From UMGS363 sp051881815 (GTDB lineage Bacteria; Bacillota; Clostridia; Oscillospirales; Ruminococcaceae): a DNA stretch of 64,000 nucleotides. The DNA is taken from the NCBI GenBank assembly GCA_051881815.1, contig JBJEQP010000075.1, forward strand, positions 170,411 to 234,410, written 5' to 3'. Shown here piece after piece: positions 25,568 to 34,215 of this stretch. The number at the start of each line of letters is the position of its first letter. Position 1 is the first letter of the stretch. The translations under genes and the position numbers were made by a program. Below the pieces are notes generated by a model. The model was not told where the DNA came from. It was given only the letters and a program-made list of their open reading frames with translations, and did no database searches.

Positions 25568-26272
25568 TTACTTGATTTCGTGACATTCGGGAAGCTTTCT
25601 CGGAGCATCGGGCGAATATACCCAGCGAACAGCATTTGTAATTATTTTTTGTATCTCCGGCATAAAATATACGGGATACTCTTCATGCCCCGGCTGAAAA
25701 TAGAATATCTTTCCATATCCTCGTGTAAAAGTCACACCGCTGCGGAACTTCTCTCCCCTGCTGAATGTTCCCTCAAACACTATATCATCGGGCTTCGGGA
25801 TATCAAACCACTCGCCGTACATTTCTTCGTGAGGAATGTTTATCACTGCAGGCACTCCGTCGGCGATCGGGTGTAAAGTGTTTACACATTCCAGTGTTTC
25901 GCTGTCGTTGTTCCGCCAGTTGAGCGACATAGTTGTCCCCATAAGCGCTTTCATTATCTTTGAATAGTGCGCAGAATGAAGCGCAACAAGTCCCATTCCG
26001 CCAAGAACAGCTTCCTTAATAAGCCGAACATTTTCATCGGTGATCTCATCATGACGAGCGTGCGCCCACCATATAAGCACATCGGTATCACGCAGCATTT
26101 CCTCGGAAATACCCTGATTTTCCATTTTGAGCGTTGCACAGCGCACCGAGATGTCCTCATTAGTGTAAAGGAAATCAGCTATACAGCCGTGTATGCCCTT
26201 CGGATATACCTTCGCTATCCCCTCATATTCACGTTCGAGGACATATTCGTTCCACACAGTAACTTTTATCAT
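25568..26272 (-). CDS. ThuA-like domain protein (trehalose/sugar utilisation type)
   Basis: 234 residues. Class I glutamine-amidotransferase-like fold of the ThuA family: VTVWNEYVLEREYEG at the start, DTDVLIWWAHARHDEITDE near residue 83, LGGMGLVALHSAHYSK near residue 110, and GYGKIFYFQPGHEEYPVYF near residue 190. ThuA proteins act on trehalose or related keto-sugars. The start overlaps the stop of the upstream TIM-barrel gene by four bases, so the pair is co-translated and probably handles one sugar or polyol. Confidence 0.82.
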   Translation of the reverse strand: MIKVTVWNEYVLEREYEGIAKVYPKGIHGCIADFLYTNEDISVRCATLKMENQGISEEMLRDTDVLIWWAHARHDEITDENVRLIKEAVLGGMGLVALHSAHYSKIMKALMGTTMSLNWRNNDSETLECVNTLHPIADGVPAVINIPHEEMYGEWFDIPKPDDIVFEGTFSRGEKFRSGVTFTRGYGKIFYFQPGHEEYPVYFMPEIQKIITNAVRWVYSPDAPRKLPECHEIK

Positions 26273-27075
26273 ACGGAAATTCTCCTCAAATTTTCAGCAG
26301 ACCTTTTCATAAATCCACGCTGATCGTACGCTCCGAAATGCTCTATCGTAAATATACCGTCATAACCGCTCTTTAGCAGCTCTCCTACAATATGTCCGAC
26401 AGCAACACACCCGTCACCCGTCGGGCAGGCATACATCTCCGTTCCGTCGACAGCGCATTTCATCTCACAGCGTTCATCGGGAGTCATGCTTCTGTCCTTG
26501 CAGTGAACATGGACAATATATGGTTTTAAATGCTCAAAAGCGTAATTTTCCGACTCGGCACTGTACATAAAATTGCCCGTATCAAATGTCACCTTTAAAT
26601 ATGGCACCTCCTCAACAAAACCGAGCATTCTTTCCGAGGTAGATATCGGGCTCATAAAATCGTCAAAATCCTCAATTGTCGGTGTAAGTCCTTTTTCGTG
26701 AGCATACTTGCAGACAGCTTTCATTGCTGCGATCATCTTTTCCCGTTCTGCTCTCATAACTTCCTTATCGTTTTTGGAATAAAATCCCGGAATAAGCATT
26801 ATTTTCTCCGAGCCGAGCTGTGCAGCTGTGTCACAATGATAAAATGCATCACTTAAATCGGACGAGTTTACAAAATCATAGAAGCCGTAAACAGACGAAA
26901 TTCTCATCCCAGAGCTGATAAGGATATCCGCTGTTTCATCTTTTTTCAGGTCTGCGATATCAAATTCAAGGTATTCTATGCCGAAACCCTTGACAGTATC
27001 AATGATCTCGGGAACAGCTTTTCCGCTCTGTCGTGCAGCTTCGCAGATATGATGATAAAAAACTGACAGCTTCAT
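26269..27075 (-). CDS. Sugar phosphate isomerase/epimerase-like TIM-barrel protein
   Basis: 268 residues of the xylose isomerase-like (AP endonuclease 2) fold. Metal-ligand motifs: GLTPTIEDFDDF near residue 133, VTFDTGNFMY near residue 165, VHVHCKDRS near residue 192 and IFTIEHFG near residue 247. Exact reaction unknown; inosose- or keto-sugar isomerisation is typical of the family. Forms a two-gene unit with the ThuA-like gene. The transcript begins inside or at the edge of palindromic element A. Confidence 0.82.
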   Translation of the reverse strand: MKLSVFYHHICEAARQSGKAVPEIIDTVKGFGIEYLEFDIADLKKDETADILISSGMRISSVYGFYDFVNSSDLSDAFYHCDTAAQLGSEKIMLIPGFYSKNDKEVMRAEREKMIAAMKAVCKYAHEKGLTPTIEDFDDFMSPISTSERMLGFVEEVPYLKVTFDTGNFMYSAESENYAFEHLKPYIVHVHCKDRSMTPDERCEMKCAVDGTEMYACPTGDGCVAVGHIVGELLKSGYDGIFTIEHFGAYDQRGFMKRSAENLRRISV

Positions 27076-27102
27076 TATACAGAAAACCTCCGCAGGATTT
27101 TT

Positions 27103-27278
27103 ATACTAATAACCATTTGTTCTATGGATAAAGACGGTGGATAGAATACGACCAATCAGGTAAACTTGTTTACCTTGAAGACGACTGCAGGCAGGCTGGC
27201 GCCTGTCAAAGGAGTTTGACGCAGATTGGGCGTATTATAGACACCGTATTTATCCATAGGTTAAATGATTATTAGTAT
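27103..27278. repeat. Palindromic element A (176 bp), related to element B
   Basis: Ends ATACTAATA/ATTAGTAT flank successive arms: CTATGGATAAA with TTTATCCATAG, AATACG with CGTATT, CAATC with GATTG, then a local hairpin GGTAAACttGTTTACC and a core reading GACGACTGCAGG ... TGTCAAAGGAGTTTGACGCAG. The layout and core match element B at 45746-45905, while stem bases differ in a compensated way. The minus-strand promoter at 27284-27312 would start transcription at its edge, putting it in the 5' leader of the TIM-barrel gene. Confidence 0.85.
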
Positions 27279-27283
27279 TATAC

Positions 27284-27312
27284 ATTATACCATATTATAT
27301 GTATTTTTTCAA
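27284..27312 (-). promoter_or_regulatory. Promoter of the TIM-barrel/ThuA-like pair
   Basis: Minus strand TTGAAA (27312-27307), 17-base spacer, TATAAT (27289-27284). Predicted start of transcription is about 27277, the outer edge of element A. Confidence 0.75.
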
Positions 27313-27418
27313 CATATAAATCCAAATTTTCATCTGACATCGGCAGCATTTTTTTGCAGCATATAAAAATATACTATTATGTTGCCAAAACATTCATATA
27401 TTATTTTATTATAACCAA

Positions 27419-27447
27419 TTGACATTGGTACAAAAAAAAGCTATAAT
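27419..27447 (+). promoter_or_regulatory. Promoter of the feo operon
   Basis: TTGACA (27419-27424), 17-base spacer, TATAAT (27442-27447). A Fur- or DtxR-type operator was not recognised with certainty. The upstream stretch 27313-27418 is AT-rich with nothing else visible. Confidence 0.85.
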
Positions 27448-27510
27448 AAACTTATTTAAAAAAGTTATATATAGCTAACTCACAATATATGTTTATGAAA
27501 GAGGATCTTT

Positions 27511-27762
27511 ATGACGCTTAACGAACTTGAAACAGGCAAAAGCGCTGTTATAACCGCCGTTGGAGGCGATGGCGCTTTAAGATGCCGTCTTCTTGATATG
27601 GGACTTATCCCCAAGACAAAGGTGATGATAAGAAAAGTGGCACCCATGGGCGACCCTATCGAGCTTTTCCTTCGAGGTTATGAACTTACGATCCGTCTTG
27701 ATGATGCAAAGCTTATTGATATCATTCCCGAAACAAACGATAAAGAGGTTGATCTCAAATGA
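27511..27762 (+). CDS. feoA: Ferrous iron transport protein A
   Basis: 83 residues, an SH3-like FeoA domain: LNELETGKSAVITAVGGDGALRCRLLDMGLIPKTKV, then MGDPIELFLRGYELTIRLDDAKLI. FeoA assists FeoB in Fe2+ uptake at the inner face of the membrane. GAGGAT lies upstream. Its stop overlaps the feoB start by four bases (ATGA). Confidence 0.95.
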   Translation: MTLNELETGKSAVITAVGGDGALRCRLLDMGLIPKTKVMIRKVAPMGDPIELFLRGYELTIRLDDAKLIDIIPETNDKEVDLK

Positions 27763-29762
27763 TATTCGCACTTGCAGGTAATCAGAACTGCGGAAAAACA
27801 ACGCTTTTCAACCAGCTTACCGGCTCAAATCAGCACGTTGGAAACTTCCCCGGAGTCACCGTTGACAGCAAATCGGGAAGCGTACGAGGTTTAAAGGACT
27901 GTGAAGTTGTTGACCTTCCCGGCATATACTCCATCCGTCCATATACAAACGAAGAGATAGTCACCCGTGATTTTCTCATTGATCAAAAGCCGAAAGCAAT
28001 TATCAATATTGTTGATGCTACAAACATTGAGAGAAATCTGTATCTCACGCTTCAGCTTCTTGAAATGAATATCCCGACTGTACTTGCTCTCAATATGATG
28101 GATGAAGTGCGTAACAACGGCGGAACTATTGACGTTGACAAGCTCTCTGCAAAGCTTGGCATCCCCGTTGTTGCGATAAGCGCAGCCAAGAACGAGGGCG
28201 TTGACGAGCTTATACAGACCGTTTATGAAGCTGCTACCAAAAAGCTTCTCCCCACAAAAAAGGACTTCTGCAGCGGAGCCGTCCACCGCTGCATCCACGC
28301 AGTTACACATCTTATAGAAGATCACGCAGCAGCAGCGGAGATCTCCCCCCGATTCGCTGCAACGAAGCTTGTTGAGCAGGATCCCTACATAATCGAGAAG
28401 CTCGGAATAAACGAAAACGAACGTGATATGATCGAGCACAGCGTCACCGAAATGGAATCGGAAATGGGCATGGACAGAAACGCAGCCCTCGCTGATATGC
28501 GTTACACCTTTATTGAAAAGGTCTGCGCCGATACGGTAGTAAAATGTCATGAAAGCAAGGAGCACGCAAGAAGCGTAAAAATCGATAAGATACTCACAGG
28601 AAAGTATCTTGCTATCCCGGTTTTCATCATAATAATGCTGCTAATATTCTGGCTGACGTTCGATGTGATCGGATCATTTTTAAGCGATCTTTTAAGTCTT
28701 GGAATTGACTTTGCAACAAACACGGTCGACTCTGCGCTTACAGCTTACGGACTCAATCCTGTCGTGCACAGCCTTATAATTGACGGTATCTTTTCGGGCG
28801 TCGGCAGCGTTTTAAGCTTTCTTCCGATAATCGTTGTGCTGTTCTTCTTCCTTTCAATGCTCGAAGACAGCGGATATATGGCAAGAGTCGCTTTTGTAAT
28901 GGATAAGCTCCTGCGAAAGATAGGTCTTTCGGGACGTTCCTTTGTTCCTATGCTGATCGGCTTTGGCTGCAGCGTTCCCGCAATAATGGCAACAAGAACG
29001 CTTTCCTCCGAACGTGACCGCAAAATGACCATTTACCTCACACCGTTTATGAGCTGCAGCGCAAAGCTGCCGATCTACGCTGTTTTCACGCAGGCTTTCT
29101 TTGTAAAACACAAGGCGATCGTAATGATATCACTCTATCTTGGCGGAATAATAGTAGGGGTACTCTGCGGACTTATCATGAACAAAACTCTGTTCAGGGG
29201 CAAGCCTGTCCCGTTCGTAATGGAGCTTCCGAATTATCGTCTGCCCTCACCGAAGAGCGTTGGTATGCTTATGTGGGATAAGGCAAAGGACTTCCTACAG
29301 AAAGCATTCACCGTCATTTTCGTTGCAACTATTATAATATGGTTCTTCCAGACGTTTGACCTTAAATTTAATGTTGTTTCCGACAGTTCAAACAGCATTC
29401 TCGCCGCAATAGGTATGCTGATCGCACCGATATTAAAACCGCTCGGATTCGGTGACTGGAGAGTATCAACCGCACTCATTTCAGGCTTCACCGCAAAGGA
29501 ATCGGTCGTTTCAACGCTTGCCGTTCTGACAGGTTCAAGCATCTCCACCCTTAACGAAGTACTCGGAACAGTTTTTACACCGCTCTCCGCTGTAAGCTTT
29601 CTGACCTTTACACTGCTCTACACTCCCTGTGTTGCCGCAATTGCAGCTGCAAAGCGTGAACTCGGAAGCGGATGGGCAGCATTGGCGCTCTGTGTGTTCC
29701 AATGTATCGTGGCTTGGATAGCTTCGTTTGCCGTTTACAATATCGGAGGTTTATTGGTATAA
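27759..29762 (+). CDS. feoB: Ferrous iron transport protein B (GTPase-permease)
   Basis: 667 residues. N-terminal G domain: GNQNCGKTTLFNQLTG (G1, residues 7-22), VGNFPGVTVDSKSG (G2), DLPGIYS (G3), LNMMDE (G4); helical insertion domain follows. C-terminal membrane region from about residue 285 contains the two Gate motifs (SGRSFVPMLIGFGCSVPAIMATR; FTAKESVVSTLAVL) with the conserved cysteine. It imports Fe2+ in anaerobic cells. Confidence 0.97.
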   Translation: MIFALAGNQNCGKTTLFNQLTGSNQHVGNFPGVTVDSKSGSVRGLKDCEVVDLPGIYSIRPYTNEEIVTRDFLIDQKPKAIINIVDATNIERNLYLTLQLLEMNIPTVLALNMMDEVRNNGGTIDVDKLSAKLGIPVVAISAAKNEGVDELIQTVYEAATKKLLPTKKDFCSGAVHRCIHAVTHLIEDHAAAAEISPRFAATKLVEQDPYIIEKLGINENERDMIEHSVTEMESEMGMDRNAALADMRYTFIEKVCADTVVKCHESKEHARSVKIDKILTGKYLAIPVFIIIMLLIFWLTFDVIGSFLSDLLSLGIDFATNTVDSALTAYGLNPVVHSLIIDGIFSGVGSVLSFLPIIVVLFFFLSMLEDSGYMARVAFVMDKLLRKIGLSGRSFVPMLIGFGCSVPAIMATRTLSSERDRKMTIYLTPFMSCSAKLPIYAVFTQAFFVKHKAIVMISLYLGGIIVGVLCGLIMNKTLFRGKPVPFVMELPNYRLPSPKSVGMLMWDKAKDFLQKAFTVIFVATIIIWFFQTFDLKFNVVSDSSNSILAAIGMLIAPILKPLGFGDWRVSTALISGFTAKESVVSTLAVLTGSSISTLNEVLGTVFTPLSAVSFLTFTLLYTPCVAAIAAAKRELGSGWAALALCVFQCIVAWIASFAVYNIGGLLV

Positions 29763-29821
29763 AAGTTTACTGTAAAGGTATATAATTTTACAGCATATTG
29801 AATCTTTAGAAGGAGTTTTTA

Positions 29822-29998
29822 ATGGGTACAGCTGATTGGATCGCACTCGCATTGATCGGTCTTGCAGTTTTCTGCGCCGTATTCTATATGATAAAAAGCA
29901 GAAAAAGCGGAAAAGGCTGCTCGGACTGTCCCTATTCGGGCAGTTGTGGCAAAAGCTCCGATAAGATCAAAAAATGCTCCGAAAGCAAGAAAGGATAA
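29822..29998 (+). CDS. FeoB-associated Cys-rich membrane protein
   Basis: 58 residues from an ATG behind AGAAGGAG. One N-terminal membrane helix (ADWIALALIGLAVFCAVFYMI) and a Cys-rich basic tail, GKGCSDCPYSGSCGKSSDKIKKC. The shape and position directly after feoB match the FeoB-associated Cys-rich family, thought to serve the same role as FeoC in Firmicutes. Followed after two bases by queH. Confidence 0.9.
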   Translation: MGTADWIALALIGLAVFCAVFYMIKSRKSGKGCSDCPYSGSCGKSSDKIKKCSESKKG

Positions 29999-30000
29999 TA

Positions 30001-30657
30001 ATGTCGCAAAACGTTCAAAAAAGAAACTATCAGCATGAACTTGAACACATTTTAAATAGTATAGATAAGGACAAGCCGCCGCGGCTTCTTCTGCAAAGCT
30101 GCTGTGCACCCTGTTCAAGCTATGTTCTCGAATATCTGTCAAACTATTTTTCGATTACGGTGTTCTATTTTAATCCGAATATTTATCCCGAAGAGGAATT
30201 TTACAAACGAAGCGAAGAACAGAAGCGCTTGCTGTCACTTATGAAGTTTAAATTTCCCGTTGACTTTACCGAGATCGGATATCAGTCCGAGCGGTTTTAC
30301 GCCGCAGTAAAGGGACTTGAACATATCAAGGAAGGCGGAGAACGCTGCTATGTCTGCTATAAGCTTCGTCTTGAACAGACAGCACAGCTTGCAAAAAAGC
30401 TATGCTATGATTTCTTCACAACAACTCTATCGATAAGTCCCTATAAAAATGCCGATTGGCTTAACGAGATAGGAGAAGCACTTGCACAGGAATACGGTGT
30501 TCGGTATCTTACTTCGGATTTTAAGAAAAAGAACGGATATAAACGCTCAACAGAGCTTTCCGAGAGCTATGGGATGTATCGTCAGAACTACTGCGGATGT
30601 GTTTTTTCGATGAAAGAACGAGAAGAAGCTATAAAAAATAATAGCCGAAAGGAATAA
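30001..30657 (+). CDS. queH: Epoxyqueuosine reductase QueH
   Basis: 218 residues from the ATG at 30001, two bases after the preceding stop, with AAAGGA upstream. Family cysteines are present: LQSCCAPCSSY near residue 32, GGERCYVCYKLRLEQTA near residue 112, and YGMYRQNYCGCVFS near the C-terminus, which bind a 4Fe-4S cluster and an iron ion. QueH reduces epoxyqueuosine to queuosine in the tRNA wobble position. It appears to be co-transcribed with feo, which is sensible for an iron-dependent enzyme but unproven. Confidence 0.93.
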   Translation: MSQNVQKRNYQHELEHILNSIDKDKPPRLLLQSCCAPCSSYVLEYLSNYFSITVFYFNPNIYPEEEFYKRSEEQKRLLSLMKFKFPVDFTEIGYQSERFYAAVKGLEHIKEGGERCYVCYKLRLEQTAQLAKKLCYDFFTTTLSISPYKNADWLNEIGEALAQEYGVRYLTSDFKKKNGYKRSTELSESYGMYRQNYCGCVFSMKEREEAIKNNSRKE

Positions 30658-30661
30658 GATC

Positions 30662-31615
30662 ATGGAAATTAAAGGATTCACGTACGGATATGACGCAAGA
30701 AAGGGTATGCTCACCGACCCAAGAGCGTCCGAATCAATGGAAAAGCTTGCATCGCTCGGCACAAACTGGGTCTGCCTTGCAATGACGATCTCGCAGGATC
30801 ATTTCTATTCAACAACATTCGGATTTGATTTCCGAAGAAATTCTACCGATAAAGAGCTTACATTTGCAATAAACAAGCTCAAAGCACTCGGTCAGAAGAT
30901 CTGTCTTAAACCTATGCTCAACTGTGCGGACGGAACATGGAGAGCAAATATCGGATTTCCCGAAGCTGATTGGGGCGACACCGACTACTGGAAAGAGTGG
31001 TTCTCCTGCTACACCGCCTTCATCTGCCATTATGCGGAAATCGCCGAAGATACGGGCTGTGAAATGCTTTGCATAGGCTGCGAGATGCTCGGAACGGAGC
31101 GCAAGGAGCAATACTGGCGCACGCTGATCGCAGAGGTTCGAAAGGTTTACAGCGGAAAACTTGTTTACAACGCAAATCACGGCAAAGAGCGTAATATCAA
31201 ATGGTTCGACGCTGTTGACTATATCGGGACTTCGGCATATTACCCTGTTTCAAAGGGTGAGGGCGCATCACTTGAAGATATGTGTGCCGCTTGGGAATAT
31301 CACAAAAAGGATCTGGCTGCTCTTTCGGCTGAATTGGGAAAGAAGATCATTTTTATGGAGATCGGCTGCAGAAGCGCAAGCGGCTGTTCCTCGATGCCGT
31401 GGGATTTCACACATCACGATCTTCCTTACGATGAAGACGAACAGGCAAATTTCTACCGCTCCGCTATGGAAACTCTGTGGAACGAAGAATGGTTCTGCGG
31501 TTTCTTCTGGTGGGACTGGTACACCTTCCTTCCCACGAAAGAAAAAGAACTCGGTTTTTCAATTTACGGTAAAAAAACCGAAGGAATCGTCAGAGATTGG
31601 TATTTAAACCGCTAA
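30662..31615 (+). CDS. Glycoside hydrolase family 113-like protein (putative beta-mannanase), cytoplasmic
   Basis: 317 residues without a signal peptide. GH-A clan barrel resembling GH113: start FTYGYDARKGMLTDPRASES, TNWVCLAMTISQDHF, acid/base Glu141 in MLCIGCEMLGTE and nucleophile Glu233 in IIFMEIGCRS, with FCGFFWWDWYTF near the end; the spacing agrees with characterised GH113. Known members cut beta-1,4-mannan or manno-oligosaccharides. Intracellular location suggests oligosaccharides taken up by the cell. Four bases after queH. Confidence 0.82.
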   Translation: MEIKGFTYGYDARKGMLTDPRASESMEKLASLGTNWVCLAMTISQDHFYSTTFGFDFRRNSTDKELTFAINKLKALGQKICLKPMLNCADGTWRANIGFPEADWGDTDYWKEWFSCYTAFICHYAEIAEDTGCEMLCIGCEMLGTERKEQYWRTLIAEVRKVYSGKLVYNANHGKERNIKWFDAVDYIGTSAYYPVSKGEGASLEDMCAAWEYHKKDLAALSAELGKKIIFMEIGCRSASGCSSMPWDFTHHDLPYDEDEQANFYRSAMETLWNEEWFCGFFWWDWYTFLPTKEKELGFSIYGKKTEGIVRDWYLNR

Positions 31616-31739
31616 TTTTTGCAAGTTATATATAGTGATTATTCATAAGCAAATTCTTCCAAGCAATAAACTGACCTTTTTATGTTAAATTTGCCTAAAT
31701 ATCGTCAAATTGTTATGTTAATTTCATCTTGTTTTTACC

Positions 31740-31768
31740 TTGACTTTTATGGCTTAAAAAGGTATCAT
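31740..31768 (+). promoter_or_regulatory. Promoter of the liv operon
   Basis: TTGACT (31740-31745), 17-base spacer, TATCAT (31763-31768). The leader to 31886 contains two hairpins, AATCGGT/ACCGATT and AGCCG/CGGCT, without a T-run, so no attenuator is claimed. Upstream 31616-31739 is AT-rich with no gene. Confidence 0.78.
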
Positions 31769-31886
31769 TTATATAGTGTAAATAAGATCGGAGCGATAAT
31801 CGGTTAAGGCGAGCACCGATTTTAAGCCGCATACCGCCATACGGCTGATTTACATATCAATTTTGGCGGAGAAAAGGGAGTTTATT

Positions 31887-33110
31887 ATGAAATTTTCAAA
31901 AAAGATTCTTGCATTCAGCCTTGCTGCTTGCATGACAATGCCCTTCCTTGCAGGTTGTTCCAGCAAGGACACAGCAACAGACGGCACTGCAAATACTGCT
32001 GATTCCGGCGACTTTTCCGGCACACTCGTTATCGGCGGTATCGGTCCTGTAACAGGCGGCGCTGCAGTTTACGGAAACGCTGTAAAGAACGGCATCCAGC
32101 TCGCAGTTGACGAGATCAACGCTGCAGGCGGCGTAAACGGCATCAAGCTTGAGCTCAACTTCCAGGATGACGAGCACAACGAAGAAAAGGCTGTAAACGC
32201 TTATAACACACTCAAGGATAAGGATATGAAGCTCCTTATCGGTACAGTAACCTCCAACCCCTGCGTTGCTGTTGCTGCTGAAACAGTCAAGGACAATATG
32301 TTCCAGCTCACACCTTCCGGATCCGCTGTTGACTGTGTTGCTAACGACAACGCTTTCCGTGTATGTTTCAACGATCCTAACCAGGGTATCGCTTCCGCAC
32401 AGTACATTGCACAGAACAATGTTGCTTCCAAGGTTGCTGTAATTTACGACAGCTCCGACGTTTACTCAACAGGTATTTACGAAAAGTTCGTTTCCGAAGC
32501 TGCTGCTCAGAATATTGAAGTAGTTGCTGCAGAAGCTTTTACAGCTGACTCCAAGACAGACTTCTCCGTACAGATCCAGAAGGTTCAGGAATCCGGCGCA
32601 GAGCTCCTCTTCCTCCCTATCTACTATCAGGAAGCAGCTCTTATCCTCCAGCAGGCATCCAAGGCAGGTCTTAACGTTAAGTACTTCGGCTGCGACGGTC
32701 TTGACGGACTTATTGATCAGCTCGGTGAAGATGTTGCTCTTGCTGAGGGCGTAATGCTCCTTACTCCTTTTGCTGCAGATGCAACAGATGCCAAGACAGT
32801 TGCATTCACAACAGCTTATAAGAACGCTTACAACAACGAAGTTCCTATCCAGTTCGCTGCTGACGGCTATGACGCTGTTTACGCTGTAAAGGCTGCTATG
32901 GAAAAGGCAGGCATCACAGATGCTTCTATCTCCGCTTCCGATCTTTGCGACGCTCTTAAGGTTGCTATGACAGAGATCACAGTTGAAGGTGTTACAGGTA
33001 ACATCACTTGGACAGCTGACGGTGAGCCTACAAAGGATCCTAAGGCTATGGAGATCGTTATCACAGAGAACGAAGACGGCACAAAGACAGGTTCTTACGC
33101 TGCTCTTTAA
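31887..33110 (+). CDS. livJ: Branched-chain amino acid ABC transporter, substrate-binding lipoprotein
   Basis: 407 residues from the ATG at 31887 (AAGGGAG upstream). Signal peptide MKFSKKILAFSLAACMTMPFLAGCSSKD with lipobox LAGC, then a Thr/Ala/Asp linker. The binding domain starts LVIGGIGPVTGGAAVYGNAVKNGIQLAVDEINAAGGVNG, typical of the Leu/Ile/Val-binding group, and holds LLIGTVTSNPCVAV and TPSGSAVD. Codons are strongly biased, so high expression is likely. A hairpin terminator separates it from the permease genes. Confidence 0.95.
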   Translation: MKFSKKILAFSLAACMTMPFLAGCSSKDTATDGTANTADSGDFSGTLVIGGIGPVTGGAAVYGNAVKNGIQLAVDEINAAGGVNGIKLELNFQDDEHNEEKAVNAYNTLKDKDMKLLIGTVTSNPCVAVAAETVKDNMFQLTPSGSAVDCVANDNAFRVCFNDPNQGIASAQYIAQNNVASKVAVIYDSSDVYSTGIYEKFVSEAAAQNIEVVAAEAFTADSKTDFSVQIQKVQESGAELLFLPIYYQEAALILQQASKAGLNVKYFGCDGLDGLIDQLGEDVALAEGVMLLTPFAADATDAKTVAFTTAYKNAYNNEVPIQFAADGYDAVYAVKAAMEKAGITDASISASDLCDALKVAMTEITVEGVTGNITWTADGEPTKDPKAMEIVITENEDGTKTGSYAAL

Positions 33111-33140
33111 TCCCGGCAATTAATTAACATTTTGCATCTG

Positions 33141-33196
33141 AAGACCCGTATAATACTCCACAGTGCCGAAAAAAGCACTGTGATTGTGCGGGTCTT
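33141..33196 (+). terminator. Partial terminator between livJ and livH
   Basis: AAGACCCG (33141-33148) pairs with CGGGTCTT (33189-33196) around an inner CACAGTGC/GCACTGTG stem and is followed by ATTT. It probably makes the binding protein more abundant than the permease. Confidence 0.75.
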
Positions 33197-33232
33197 ATTT
33201 GCAATTTTATGAGAGATCATCTATAATATATA

Positions 33233-33287
33233 AGCTGCTGTAAATTAAAGCATCTTCCCGATCGGAAAATGCTTTAATTTGCAGCAG
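33233..33287 (+). other. Long hairpin 35 bases before livH
   Basis: CTGCTGTAAATTAAAGCAT (33235-33253) pairs with ATGCTTTAATTTGCAGCAG (33269-33287) with one mismatch around a 15-base loop; GATAAAAAAATCG follows. It is too far from the start to hide the ribosome site directly and may be a second attenuation or RNA-processing point. Confidence 0.7.
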
Positions 33288-33320
33288 GATAAAAAAATCG
33301 AGAAAGGGGTCAAGGCTCTT

Positions 33321-34202
33321 ATGATGAGTTTCATTTCTTACCTTGTAAACGGAATAAGCCTCGGAAGCATCTACGCACTTATCGCTCTGGGCTACACAAT
33401 GGTTTACGGCATAGCCAAAATGCTGAATTTCGCCCACGGAGATATTATTATGGTCGGAGGATTTACGATCTTTACCGCAATGTCCACCGCCTGGTGTCCC
33501 GTATGGCTTTCGGTCATCATCGGCATCATTGTCTGCACCGTTCTCGGCATCGTGATCGAAAAGATCGCCTACAAGCCTTTAAGAAGCGCCCCCCCGCTCG
33601 CTGTTCTTATCACTGCAATCGGCGTAAGCTATCTGCTCCAGAATGTTGCGCTGCTCATATTCGGTTCAGCTTCGCAAAGCTTTACCTCCGTTGTAAAGAA
33701 CGTTGCTCCCGTAACCTTCGGCGGTGTAACGATCTCAATGGAAACGATCATTTCCATCATTGTTTCGCTCATAATAATGATCTGCCTTACACTCTTTATC
33801 AACAAAACAAAGGCAGGAAAGGCTATGCTTGCTGTTTCGGAGGATAAGGGCGCTGCACAGCTTATGGGTATAAACGTAAACGCTACCATTTCGCTTACAT
33901 TTGCGATCGGTTCCGCTCTCGCAGGCGTTGCAAGCGTGCTTCTCTGCTCGTCTTATCCGCAGATCAGCCCTTACACAGGCTCCATGCCGGGCATCAAGGC
34001 ATTCGTTGCAGCCGTTTTCGGCGGTATCGGAAGCATCCCCGGTGCTATGATCGGCGGAATACTCCTCGGAGTTATCGAGAACCTCTCCAAAGCATATATT
34101 TCCTCACAGCTTTCCGACGCAATCGTGTTCCTTGTACTTATCGTTGTTCTTATCGTTAAGCCTACGGGAATCATGGGCAAGAAGATAAACGAAAAGGTAT
34201 AA
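33321..34202 (+). CDS. livH: Branched-chain amino acid ABC transporter permease LivH
   Basis: 293 residues from the ATG at 33321 (AAAGGGG upstream; ATG at 33324 equally possible). Eight or so hydrophobic segments; N-terminal LVNGISLGSIYALIALGYTMVYGIAKMLNFAHGDI is diagnostic, as is the late AAVFGGIGSIPGAMIGGILLGVIE coupling region. Partner of LivM. Confidence 0.96.
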   Translation: MMSFISYLVNGISLGSIYALIALGYTMVYGIAKMLNFAHGDIIMVGGFTIFTAMSTAWCPVWLSVIIGIIVCTVLGIVIEKIAYKPLRSAPPLAVLITAIGVSYLLQNVALLIFGSASQSFTSVVKNVAPVTFGGVTISMETIISIIVSLIIMICLTLFINKTKAGKAMLAVSEDKGAAQLMGINVNATISLTFAIGSALAGVASVLLCSSYPQISPYTGSMPGIKAFVAAVFGGIGSIPGAMIGGILLGVIENLSKAYISSQLSDAIVFLVLIVVLIVKPTGIMGKKINEKV

Positions 34203-34215
34203 GGAGGCGCAGGAT

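Noticed and set aside
25289..25876. 195-codon plus-strand frame
   Set aside because: It runs over the rpmG promoter and antisense to the ThuA-like gene; no ribosome site and no recognisable domain.
27783..27806. FeoB G1 motif GNQNCGKT instead of GNPNSGKT
   Set aside because: This variant is, as far as I know, common in Firmicute FeoB and not a sign of loss of function.
31776..31886. Leader of livJ as a riboswitch or T-box
   Set aside because: Two short hairpins only, no conserved T-box or aptamer sequence and no terminator.
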